Shown here one piece after another: positions 20,001 through 30,800 of a stretch of 64,000 nucleotides of DNA. Positions within the stretch are counted from its first letter, which is position 1, and the number at the start of each line of letters is the position of its first letter. The notes under the pieces were generated by a model. That model did no database searches. It had not been told where the DNA came from and was given only the letters and a program-made list of their open reading frames with translations. The position numbers and the translations under genes were made by a program. Source of the stretch: Bolinopsis microptera (lineage: Eukaryota > Ctenophora > Tentaculata > Lobata > Bolinopsidae); the NCBI RefSeq assembly GCF_026151205.1, contig NC_087072.1:6372084-6436083 (forward strand), in the 5' to 3' direction.

Positions 20001-21914
20001 TTGAAATGTTAATAATATTATTCGTCAATATCAGACTGTTGTTTGTCATTTATTTACAAGTTTTACCATCAAGTTTATAAATTCATAGGTCGGGCACAAC
20101 TAAACATTGGATAGAGTCGAAATGTGTTGAAACCAAAACGAAATTACTGCGATCAGTTCCAGGAACAAACACTAGCCATGGCAATCACACATGATTACAA
20201 TAAATTGCTATCGCCGGATACAAAATCGATGAAATCATGCAGGTCGAGATCAACTATCAATGTGAAAAAGAAAAACGAACCGAAGGCAGTGGCCATGGCG
20301 GGTAGAAGAGATTTGTAGTACAGCAGAGGGTTCTTCTTAGCCAGAGCAAACAGGATAACGGGGAGTACAATAAAGAAGTGAATGGCTAGACCGACCAACA
20401 CTGTCACCACATAGAGTCCTATCTCCTTGGCATACTCCGACACGTCAGACACAGAGTACTCCGCCATCACTAGGAACATGATTCCAATGGGCGAGTACCT
20501 GAAATAAGGGGCTGTTGATATTACATTTCTTATTATGCATATTATGCATATTATGCATATTATGCATATTATGCATATTATGCATATTATGATATGGATA
20601 GCATGGGGTGAACACTGAACGTTCATCTGCTTATCGATATCACGTAAGTATAGGTTACAAAATCAGTTTCAAAGTACAGGGTTTTTTGTATTGTAATAAT
20701 TATCAGCCCTAGGATTGATCGGATTGTTAACCTACCACAGAACCACTCTGGTGAGCTTGTTGATGATCACATTGAGAGACAAACAAAAGTCAAGGAACGG
20801 TTGGCACTCTTCCTTGTTCGCCATTATTATCACACCAAATGTTATCGAAATGCTGAAAAATACGTTAATTACAATAAAGCCATATTTTGGGGACAAATAA
20901 AGCAACTATATCATGTTATCTTGAATAAATAAATTATGAACACAGAAAAGGGTACAACTCTCCCAAACCACACTTACAAGATGACACCCAGCATGTTCAT
21001 ACCCTCCACCGGTTCCTCCATAACCCCGTGATCGTACGTAGTCCTGGTCTTCTGGTGACTCATTGCTACAATGTTAGCTGGCACCAGGTTCTTGATCATG
21101 TCCCCCACAAAGTCAAGGACGGTTGTGTTCCTCACGCCCAGTTCCTCTCCTTTGCTTCCTTCCGCTCTACCGCCGGGCTGGATCGCGCATACCAGTACCA
21201 GACCTTAGGAGTTAGGAGTAGGGGAGAGGTGAGCTTGTTATCAACTGATTACTGACAAATTTAAACTTTATAATTATATAACTGTAAATCCAACGCTTCA
21301 ATAACCATTATAGTTTCTAGCAGATCTACCTATAATAGCGGCGAACAGTGTAGTAGAGACGTAGTAGAGAATGGTTATTCCAGCCTGTTTGTTGAACTTG
21401 CCCCGCTTGTTCCCGGCCAGTCCGAGAATGAGACTTGTCATGACCAGGGGCAGGACCAACATGTTCAAACCTCGGAGCAGCAAGTCTCCTGGGATCCTGT
21501 AACAAGATGTTGGGAATAAGAGATACTTTCAACTAAAAACTTCTAGCTAAAGAGCGAATGATTTAACTCAAAGTCTCATGTTAAAGACCAAAATTGTAAA
21601 TTAATTTAAATAATGTGCAGCGTCAAGAATAATACTTAAATCTATAAAATGTGCGGTATAAAAATCAAGTAAGCTAATGAAAAGAAGACACCAGATTATC
21701 GACCACTCCACATTAAGGGAATCTAAAACCTCTTATTCTGATTAGTTACCACAAACCTGATTCCCTTGATAAGCTCGTCAGTATGTTTGGGTTCCTCATC
21801 TTTACTACTCCTGATCAGATATCCGCAGATAACTCCCACAATGACTCCAGCTATCGTCAGTATCGACAGCAGATTATTCACCAGCATTCGTCTAACTTTC
21901 CCTCCGCCAGCCAT
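17013..21914 (-). CDS. SLC1A-like: SLC1-family excitatory amino acid (glutamate/aspartate) transporter, eight exons
   Basis: Exons in gene order: 21914-21757, 21496-21330, 21203-20978, 20852-20736, 20498-20281, 19992-19876, 17660-17406, 17176-17013; phases all agree and give 473 aa. SLC1 carriers couple Na+ (and H+/K+) gradients to uptake of acidic or neutral amino acids across the plasma membrane. Landmarks: [17 protein letters not shown] (TM2), [18 protein letters not shown] (TM4), HP1 loop [10 protein letters not shown] (from residue 296), TM7 motif NMDGT (332-336), HP2 region AGIPSAG, and TM8 DRFRTMTN. The TM8 Asp410, Arg413 and Asn417 match the substrate-binding residues of glutamate carriers; the Arg is replaced in neutral-amino-acid (ASCT) members, so acidic substrates are likely. 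The start is the Met before AGGGKVRRM; a Met 13 codons upstream is also open. The donor of exon 5 (GTTCGT) is weak but required by the family sequence. Confidence 0.9.
18377..18384 (+). promoter_or_regulatory. Candidate TATA box for the nested coiled-coil gene
   Basis: TATAAATA lies about 220 bp before the ATG at 18603, in + orientation, and would predict a transcription start near 18410. A short 5' intron is possible. Support is positional only. Confidence 0.35.
18603..19313 (+). CDS. Intronless coiled-coil protein nested in the transporter intron
   Basis: A 236-codon frame with good start context (accaacATGtct) and no introns. The product is nearly all charged alpha-helix, rich in Glu, Lys, Leu and Gln, with heptad-like spacing from about residue 5 to the end, no Pro beyond two short breaks (DPVE near 120, SIPEL near 221) and no membrane segment. 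I do not recognise the family; such patterns occur in filament, kinetochore and tropomyosin-like proteins, and none is specifically indicated. It lies on the opposite strand within the 2.2-kb intron between transporter exons 6 and 7 (17661-19875). Codon use looks like that of real genes here (many AAG and CTG), unlike the AT-rich flanks. Confidence 0.8.
   Translation: MSSELDQLKVIHEELRLQKRAIDRETEDTRTKTIEDKRVAAAEIEKLQLDLESLKEESAALTEKNKNVESNVASLKLDHEEKKKKQEEDYDNQRRAKQKLQFQEAKLCTKKVNVEKKCDPVEVHKLQIQELEKEVEHNKNEREEVKKIYETEMNKLDNILSKVNFQKKTWEKKVQAAREQLLKLNANCINIRESSRKELFEKDLLLQRLVLDTNRCQKSIPELEASTAVLEKMIKE
20528..20592. repeat. ATTATGCAT microsatellite in a transporter intron
   Basis: About seven tandem 9-bp units (TATTATGCA) in the intron between transporter exons 4 and 5. 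Confidence 0.95.
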
Positions 21915-23365
21915 GTTTAACTTGGTGCTAGCAAGATGCCACATATAGCACATTTTTATACGGTTTAGAGCTGAACTTAGTGTCCAGTGAAAAATCTTTT
22001 AAAAACAAAAAGTGATACAAAATCAATTATAACTCAATCGCAGATAAATAATCTTGTTTTAAATTGAAGTTTTACCATCACGCACTATACTCTATACATC
22101 CTAACCACAATCAATCAGTTGGATTTCGGAGATAACAGTTGAGAGATAAGAGAACAAGACGATTAGCACGTAACACAACTGTTAATATTGCACCCAAATA
22201 AAAGGTGATGCTTCCAGAATTTAAACTGAAAGCTTCACTCATTTTACAAAATGCGGGCATTGATAGTCGAAAAACTATTACTAAGGTCAGGGTAGAGATT
22301 CAGATATCAACTTCACAATTAAATAGTTGCTATGACACAAAAAAAACATTTCTTAATTCTAAATGTTAGCCCAAATTGTTGACAATTGTATACAAAAATA
22401 TTGACATTTTACGCCTAAACTCATCAGGAAATTAAAAGATAGCAATCCAATATCCAGTTTTAAACCCACACCTTATCTTACCAATCAAATGCCGATATCA
22501 CTCGTAATCACCATAATTGTTTTTGTTTTGCCGTCCGCAAGAATCAACGACGAGATCAAACGTTGGCGTTGAACTAATTAAGAAGAAAAAACTAAAGTAT
22601 AGAACAGCCCCGAAGGGCTAAGGGAGTATTGGCCATTACCGATCGTTGGTAGAAATAAATTTATTGGCTACTTTCGCATCCAACTGACATGCATGGGCCG
22701 CGGCATTTTACATGCAGGCGTCGCCTAGATCTAGAAAGGAAATGTATAGAAATAACCGTCATCTCGAATATTCAGTGGAGCTGCATCTGATGTCGCAGGT
22801 TTCTGTCATGCAATAGTACCAGTTTCTACCTCATTCAGATTAAAAAGTAAAGAAATATTAGCAAGAATTAAAACTATCAGTCTGACTTTTCCAGAGTCTA
22901 GCATCTACCAAATCAGTGCAAGCACAACTGATGTTTTGTCCAGAAGAGCTATAAAATAAACGATTTGACATAAATGTCAGTAAATTTACCAAATTACTGA
23001 TTACGTGCCACATTTGAGCACAAAACTACCATATTAAGATATAAAGAGGATTTATATAATATAATAAAGAAGAGTTAAGAGCCAGCTGAGTAACAGGTGC
23101 TTTATGTAGTCTTCTAAGTGAATACAACAATCCTCAGTGTAAAATGTTTACAACAAATAAGCTGGGAAAAAGACAGAATATAAAAAACACAAAACGCAAT
23201 GTAATGTAAATATAAGATTAGGAGGAGCTACGATTGGTATTGCTGAAGCACTAGCTCACAGTTAAACCACTGTATGAGAATATGAGACTTATGAGATTAT
23301 TTTTCCTTGGAAATGCTAAGTTACAATGAGAAATTAGGGAAAAAACCAACTTTTATAATTAAGGG
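21915..23365. other. Intergenic region upstream of the transporter
   Basis: AT-rich, no gene seen. It should contain the transporter promoter (reading leftward) and ends where the first 4.5-kb tandem unit begins. Confidence 0.5.
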
Positions 23366-25197
23366 GTGTTTCTAATGATCAGGGTTGGCTACAGAGTTAC
23401 CTGACGGCGACAGAGCGGACGAACAGGACCATGACAAACACAGGAACACAAAATAATTTTAACAAATACCTTCGCAAAACTGGTCACACAGCCCTAGTCT
23501 CTGTCCAGAACAGGTCACATGGCCCTGGCCCCTGGTCTCTGTGGCAATACGAACACGGGATATTGTGATGTGAAGTGACCGATTAACGGGACTACACGTA
23601 GTAAAACATGTTATAGTTCTTGGTGTGCCTCTCTCTCTCTTGGAGGTGTCAGGTTGCAAAACAACGGGACTACTACCTGGTAGTGACATGTGAACTGGAA
23701 CGTTATTACCCTCAGGGTTATGTATTGGGAGCCGAGGTGGAATCACAGAGTGTTGATTAGTGATTACCCGTTTAACTCATCAACAACGTTTCTGTAATAC
23801 TAATAGAGTGAATAATTTATCTGCAGAGAAGACAGTCCGGTCTGATGAAAGTGAGTTTGGATGGAGATAGACTGCAACGGAGTGGAAGTTTGGAGTGTGG
23901 AATTCAGAAGCTTATCAGAAATGTGCCATGAAACAATGAAGGCCACAAATCAGCCACCATCTTTTATAGACCAGCATCCGGTGAGAAATATGTTGATGTC
24001 GTTTGGTTTTAGTTGACACGAATTCACCAAATATACTTTTTCAGTGGTGTGTGAGAACCCAAGCTAGCCCAACGGCCAACGCTGACTTCAACCCGTTCAA
24101 CTAACCATTAATTCCGGGGGTTACTGCCATGGAACAGTGACCTGATAACAATAGTTCGTGAGATAGGGCTCTGATATCATTACTTGGGGAAACCAAAATG
24201 TCGACTACCGGGTAGTCGATTTTTAGACGGTTTTTGCGGAAAGTCGCGTTAAAGTTGATGCCGTGGTGTCAGTAAAATGGTATGGAACCCTCCATATATA
24301 TCGTCTCGAGCTTTATATATAGTAAGATAGTAAGTTATAAATATGGTTCATCCCAAAAACGAACACTATTAGTACTACACCTGGGACTACACTGGAGAGA
24401 GAACCGTCCCTGAACTAGAAGATCAAGAAGAAATTTACTTGTAATTTTTCAAATTTCATTTATTATTTTATTGATTTTCTCAAATATTGGGTTTTATTTG
24501 TAAAATAAAGAAATGAAAAAAAAAATCCCCAAATACCATGATTTAATTTGGGGTAAGAAACGAGTTGGTTTTCGGCAAAAAATCCCATATTTTCGTTCCC
24601 AAACCATTTAGGTCACTGGAATTTCGTCGAGTATAAATATGTCTCGTAAGGTACTATATAAAAATGAAAATCAATAACGACACATTGGGCATTTACAATT
24701 GCTATAAAATCTATAATTTCAAACATGTTGCCAGCTAGTAAGCTAGTTGTTGACAACATCAACACAACCGAAAACAAGGTTAATGAACAATCAACATAAC
24801 ATACATAATTTACATACATAATTTACATTACATTACATAATTAACTAAGCTTAAGATCTTTATCTTTAAATAATTTTAAAGTTTTTTCGATGTAAAATGT
24901 ACGATACTGGCTTTGTATTGTCCATGTCATTAATCATTAAAATCTACCGGAATCATTTCATAATACTTTATAATATAATATCACTTCATAATACTTTCAG
25001 GTAATCTAATGAAAATGTTTTTCTATCTAAACGAGTAGAATGCGATCTCTTCTGCTATTATAAGGAATTTAAGTATCACTACGAAAAATATTACATGAAC
25101 CATATCACCAATATGACTAGATTCTGTTCTTAATTGAATAGAAAGACGGTCAATTTTATACATATCGCTGTAACAACGCTATGACAACGCTATAGCT

Positions 25198-26928
25198 CTA
25201 TACTCTATAGCAACGATATATATTATAGATATCGTGTACAATTGCACAGAAAGTAAAAAACGAAGCTACCTGAAGAAATTTGATGGTAAAACGGAAGAGG
25301 AAGTCTATAGATTTTCTCCAAATTTCTTGCTCGGAGTCCTTTGTTAACTTCTTTAAATCGGGAGTGAAGTCTTTCTTTAGCATCATCAATTTGTCGTATA
25401 TTGTATTTGTGAACCTCTGACAGTTGTCAAAGATAAAATGATACGGTTTTATGAGTTCCTTTGTTTCCCCAATTGATAGCATCATCTGATTAAAGGTCGC
25501 ATTTCCTTGAAAGCCCTTAAAATCTTCAATCAACTCTGGATAGTACTGCTTCCAAAATGCTGTCGTTATCCGTTCTTTGCCTCTCAACTTACCTAAAACG
25601 TCACTTTTCCGATTACTTGACTGAATAATAATTTCTGGTCCATATTTTTCAATTGATATCCACCAAGGTTTTGATACAGGGTGGATACGCTGTTCTCGCA
25701 ATTCAGGGAAGTTATCATAAGCTTCGTTCAAATATTCTATGAACTCATAGTCGGAGCCAATTACCAGAAAGGAATGATAAAGAAGATATTCTGATAGAAA
25801 TGGAATGTAAACCTCAGTTAAAATGGGTTCTCGGTACTTTTCGATCTGGAATATTTTGTTACTAACACTGTTAGCTCGTTCATCACTAGTAGGCATTTTA
25901 TTTGGATATTGTGCAACTGCAAGTTCCCCATCTAAGTTCAAAATATTCAGTGTTTTAACGTCTATGAAGAACTCAGCAGGTCCGTGGGGTGTATATTTGT
26001 AAACAAAGTATGTCTGACCTTCGATATTACGGAGTTCGATAGGTGATCCTACCTTAAGCTCAATTTTATCGATGTCGAGGGATCCACGCCTAGGATAAAG
26101 ATACCATCGAATCCGTTCAGCCCAAAGACCACCGACTCTCAAGCTTATAGATTTCACAACTGATGCCACTTTGTCGTTAACAATACTCTGCACGTTTTCG
26201 ATATAATTACAATCCCAATCCCATTTCTTCTTCAAGGAAAGTCTGTTAAATATCATTTTACTGAAAGCGCGATTGTGTGAACACGTCCTAACTTCACGTG
26301 TTTCATCCGCCTCATAGAACTGTTCTAGAAAAGCTATAAGATCCGGCACTATTGATCTATAGGAAAGAGTGGATTTTGCTTTATCCTCGATGATCAATTT
26401 CGGTTGAAGACCTTGGTTGCTGCGGGGAATCCTCCCAAAATTAGCGATAACAGTCTCCCGGTTATTGCAATCGAAACTGTCTTGAAAGTAAATGTACTGT
26501 CCATCACTTTCAATTGTAGCATAACAACTGGAAGCTTTGTCATGACCACGATAAAACTTTAACAAAACAAATGTTTTACTGGGCTCCAATGTGCTGATCA
26601 GATCCTGTTCAGAAACAGTTTCATAAATTTGAACTTGAACAATTGTAGTGCATTCAAATTCTTTCCGGATGTAATTGGAGATAAACTGTCTCGCAAGAGG
26701 AAATGACAACAGTGTCTCTATCAGAATGTTGTCCTTATCAGGGCGAAGAGGCATCCCATTCTCTCCAGGCTGGTGGATTGTTACAACGAGCCCCTCCAGT
26801 TTCTTAAACGGAGGAATAAAATATGGAAGTAAGGGAGCCATTAGTATTATTATTGCCATTATTATTATTAATGCTACAACAATAATAACGATTCTTTTCA
26901 CCATCCCAACCGTTGAATTGAGCCACAT
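25198..26928 (-). CDS. Membrane-anchored protein with LRAT/PPPDE-like His-Cys domain, copy A
   Basis: The open frame runs from 27057 (619 codons). I prefer the Met at 26928 (residue 44) because homology with copy D begins at this region (WLNSTVGMVKR). Residue numbers below use the long frame. A membrane helix lies at 55-78 after a KR, giving a signal-anchor. A luminal/extracellular domain (about 85-410) holds TIVQVQIYETV, TFVLLKFYRGH and IESDGQYIYFQD. The C-terminal domain (about 415-560) has LLYHSFLV with His428, WWISIEK, and FDNCQRFTNTIYDKL with Cys546. A beta-strand His followed by an Asn-Cys-x-x-Phe helix is the pattern of permuted NlpC/P60 folds (LRAT, PPPDE), so a thiol hydrolase or acyltransferase is possible; the fold is inferred. 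A second hydrophobic stretch spans 583-608. Residue 474 is Pro in A and B but Leu in C and D. The frame stops early relative to D. Confidence 0.75.
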   Translation of the reverse strand: MWLNSTVGMVKRIVIIVVALIIIMAIIILMAPLLPYFIPPFKKLEGLVVTIHQPGENGMPLRPDKDNILIETLLSFPLARQFISNYIRKEFECTTIVQVQIYETVSEQDLISTLEPSKTFVLLKFYRGHDKASSCYATIESDGQYIYFQDSFDCNNRETVIANFGRIPRSNQGLQPKLIIEDKAKSTLSYRSIVPDLIAFLEQFYEADETREVRTCSHNRAFSKMIFNRLSLKKKWDWDCNYIENVQSIVNDKVASVVKSISLRVGGLWAERIRWYLYPRRGSLDIDKIELKVGSPIELRNIEGQTYFVYKYTPHGPAEFFIDVKTLNILNLDGELAVAQYPNKMPTSDERANSVSNKIFQIEKYREPILTEVYIPFLSEYLLYHSFLVIGSDYEFIEYLNEAYDNFPELREQRIHPVSKPWWISIEKYGPEIIIQSSNRKSDVLGKLRGKERITTAFWKQYYPELIEDFKGFQGNATFNQMMLSIGETKELIKPYHFIFDNCQRFTNTIYDKLMMLKKDFTPDLKKLTKDSEQEIWRKSIDFLFRFTIKFLQVASFFTFCAIVHDIYNIYRCYRV

Positions 26929-27639
26929 ATTTGAGCGATGAGTTATCCCACGGTTCAGATGAACACCTTGCTGCAGGCATCTGGCACTTTCCACTGCATG
27001 TTCTACTGGTGATGAAACTATCAATTCAAATAAGTCAATTAAAAATAAAATCGGCAAATATAGGAGATTATATATGTAAATTTTTAATTTTATCAGTTCA
27101 TAATGAGCTCATGTTTTTTTTGTTCGTTTTTGTCCATGCGATTTTGTCCGTTTTCAGAAAATAGGGTACCGTACGGACAAAAATTGTAACTTTTGATTTG
27201 TAACAGGCTATCTGCAGAAATGGGTAGCACGGTCAACGACAATGATCCTTTCTCAAACTTTCAATCCTCAGTTAGGTACAAAGAATAGTCTACACATTTT
27301 TTACTAACATAAAAAGGGATGAAAATCACTTTATTTATGAAAAATAACGTTCGGTAAATCAATATTCGCTTAATTACTTTAGGCTAGGTAAGAACTCGAT
27401 ACTCAGAGTCAGATGAAGAGCTAGTGAACACTGAACATCTACTATATGTGCTTTAGTATGTAGTAGATATACTGGAAATTGAATTTGAATCTAAAGTAAA
27501 AATCCCAAAGTAACCGAGTAATGTCTTCTAATTACTGCACTATAGGACCTATTCAGACTTACAAGGTCGAGTCTTTTAAAATATTTACGATGTCAAACAA
27601 ATTTAAAAGTAATACGAGAGCTGAGAAGGTATCGTACAT

Positions 27640-27856
27640 ACAAGGACTGAGGAGGAGGAGGAGGAGGAGAAGGACTAGGGAGGAGGAGGTGAAGGAGGAG
27701 GATGAAGAGGAGGAGGAGGAGGATGAAGAAGAGGAGGAGGAGGAGGAGAAGGAGGACTGAGGAGGATGAATAGGAGGATGAGGAGGATTAATGGGGAGGA
27801 GGAGAACTGAGGAGGAGGAGGAGGAGAACTGAGAAGGAGGACTGAGGAGGACTGAG
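27640..27856 (+). repeat. GGA-rich purine tract closing unit A
   Basis: Irregular GGA/GAGGACTGA repeats on the + strand, an almost pure-purine stretch. The same tract closes units B (32113-32329) and C, and is where the tandem junctions fall. Any Glu-rich frame through it is a by-product of the repeat. Confidence 0.9.
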
Positions 27857-30800
27857 GTGTTTCTAATGATCAGGGTTGGCTACAGAGTTACCTGACGGCG
27901 ACAGAGCGGACGAACAGGACCATGACAAACACAGGAACACAAAATAATTTTAACAAATACCTTCGCAAAACTGGTCACACAGCCCTAGTCTCTGTCCAGA
28001 ACAGGTCACATGGCCCTGGCCCCTGGTCTCTGTGGCAATACGAACACGGGATATTGTGATGTGAAGTGACCGATTAACGGGACTACACGTAGTAAAACAT
28101 GTTATAGTTCTTGGTGTGCCTCTCTCTCTCTTGGAGGTGTCAGGTTGCAAAACAACGGGACTACTACCTGGTAGTGACATGTGAACTGGAACGTTATTAC
28201 CCTCAGGGTTATGTATTGGGAGCCGAGGTGGAATCACAGAGTGTTGATTAGTGATTACCCGTTTAACTCATCAACAACGTTTCTGTAATACTAATAGAGT
28301 GAATAATTTATCTGCAGAGAAGACAGTCCGGTCTGATGAAAGTGAGTTTGGATGGAGATAGACTGCAACGGAGTGGAAGTTTGGAGTGTGGAATTCAGAA
28401 GCTTATCAGAAATGTGCCATGAAACAATGAAGGCCACAAATCAGCCACCATCTTTTATAGACCAGCATCCGGTGAGAAATATGTTGATGTCGTTTGGTTT
28501 TAGTTGACACGAATTCACCAAATATACTTTTTCAGTGGTGTGTGAGAACCCAAGCTAGCCCAACGGCCAACGCTGACTTCAACCCGTTCAACTAACCATT
28601 AATTCCGGGGGTTACTGCCATGGAACAGTGACCTGATAACAATAGTTCGTGAGATAGGGCTCTGATATCATTACTTGGGGAAACCAAAATGTCGACTACC
28701 GGGTAGTCGATTTTTAGACGGTTTTTGCGGAAAGTCGCGTTAAAGTTGATGCCGTGGTGTCAGTAAAATGGTATGGAACCCTCCATATATATCGTCTCGA
28801 GCTTTATATATAGTAAGATAGTAAGTTATAAATATGGTTCATCCCAAAAACGAACACTATTAGTACTACACCTGGGACTACACTGGAGAGAGAACCGTCC
28901 CTGAACTAGAAGATCAAGAAGAAATTTACTTGTAATTTTTCAAATTTCATTTATTATTTTATTGATTTTCTCAAATATTGGGTTTTATTTGTAAAATAAA
29001 GAAATGAAAAAAAAAATCCCCAAATACCATGATTTAATTTGGGGTAAGAAACGAGTTGGTTTTCGGCAAAAAATCCCATATTTTCGTTCCCAAACCATTT
29101 AGGTCACTGGAATTTCGTCGAGTATAAATATGTCTCGTAAGGTACTATATAAAAATGAAAATCAATAACGACACATTGGGCATTTACAATTGCTATAAAA
29201 TCTATAATTTCAAACATGTTGCCAGCTAGTAAGCTAGTTGTTGACAACATCAACACAACCGAAAACAAGGTTAATGAACAATCAACATACATAATTTACA
29301 TTACATTACATAATTAACTAAGCTTAAGATCTTTATCTTTAAATAATTTTAAAGTTTTTTCGATGTAAAATGTACGATACTGGCTTTGTATTGTCCATGT
29401 CATTAATCATTAAAATCTACCGGAATCATTTCATAATACTTTATAATATAATATCACTTCATAATACTTTCAGGTAATCTAATGAAAATGTTTTTCTATC
29501 TAAACGAGTAGAATGCGATCTCTTCTGCTATTATAAGGAATTTAAGTATCACTACGAAAAATATTACATGAACCATATCACCAATATGACTAGATTCTGT
29601 TCTTAATTGAATAGAAAGACGGTCAATTTTATACATATCGCTGTAACAACGCTATGACAACGCTATAGCTCTATACTCTATAGCAACGATATATATTATA
29701 GATATCGTGTACAATTGCACAGAAAGTAAAAAACGAAGCTACCTGAAGAAATTTGATGGTAAAACGGAAGAGGAAGTCTATAGATTTTCTCCAAATTTCT
29801 TGCTCGGAGTCCTTTGTTAACTTCTTTAAATCGGGAGTGAAGTCTTTCTTTAGCATCATCAATTTGTCGTATATTGTATTTGTGAACCTCTGACAGTTGT
29901 CAAAGATAAAATGATACGGTTTTATGAGTTCCTTTGTTTCCCCAATTGATAGCATCATCTGATTAAAGGTCGCATTTCCTTGAAAGCCCTTAAAATCTTC
30001 AATCAACTCTGGATAGTACTGCTTCCAAAATGCTGTCGTTATCCGTTCTTTGCCTCTCAACTTACCTAAAACGTCACTTTTCCGATTACTTGACTGAATA
30101 ATAATTTCTGGTCCATATTTTTCAATTGATATCCACCAAGGTTTTGATACAGGGTGGATACGCTGTTCTCGCAATTCAGGGAAGTTATCATAAGCTTCGT
30201 TCAAATATTCTATGAACTCATAGTCGGAGCCAATTACCAGAAAGGAATGATAAAGAAGATATTCTGATAGAAATGGAATGTAAACCTCAGTTAAAATGGG
30301 TTCTCGGTACTTTTCGATCTGGAATATTTTGTTACTAACACTGTTAGCTCGTTCATCACTAGTAGGCATTTTATTTGGATATTGTGCAACTGCAAGTTCC
30401 CCATCTAAGTTCAAAATATTCAGTGTTTTAACGTCTATGAAGAACTCAGCAGGTCCGTGGGGTGTATATTTGTAAACAAAGTATGTCTGACCTTCGATAT
30501 TACGGAGTTCGATAGGTGATCCTACCTTAAGCTCAATTTTATCGATGTCGAGGGATCCACGCCTAGGATAAAGATACCATCGAATCCGTTCAGCCCAAAG
30601 ACCACCGACTCTCAAGCTTATAGATTTCACAACTGATGCCACTTTGTCGTTAACAATACTCTGCACGTTTTCGATATAATTACAATCCCAATCCCATTTC
30701 TTCTTCAAGGAAAGTCTGTTAAATATCATTTTACTGAAAGCGCGATTGTGTGAACACGTCCTAACTTCACGTGTTTCATCCGCCTCATAGAACTGTTCTA

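Larger units (their letters stand above)
23366..27856 (-). repeat. Tandem unit A, 4491 bp
   Basis: First of three direct, near-identical units. It begins at GTGTTTCTAATGATCAGG and ends in a GGA-rich purine tract at 27640-27856. It holds gene A (25198-26928) and about 1.8 kb of 3' flank with no other supported gene. The 18-bp segment around 24795-24830 is kept here and in unit C but missing in B. Confidence 0.95.

Noticed and set aside
23459-23746. 95-codon - strand frame repeated in units A, B and C (also 27950-28237 and 32423-32710)
   Set aside because: Identity among the units is explained by recent duplication, and the frame is destroyed by the CT expansion and indels in the diverged unit D, so there is no evidence of selection.
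24613-24819. 68-codon (62 in B) - strand frame in each tandem unit
   Set aside because: AT-rich, length changes with the 18-bp indel, and the homologous stretch in unit D has frame-breaking indels.
26675-27164. + strand frames of 88 and 77 codons opposite genes A-C
   Set aside because: Antisense shadows of the membrane-protein gene and its 5' flank.
27521-27760. Glu/Arg-rich + strand frame next to each tandem gene
   Set aside because: Most of it is translation of the GGA purine tract; the unique part has no recognisable domain.
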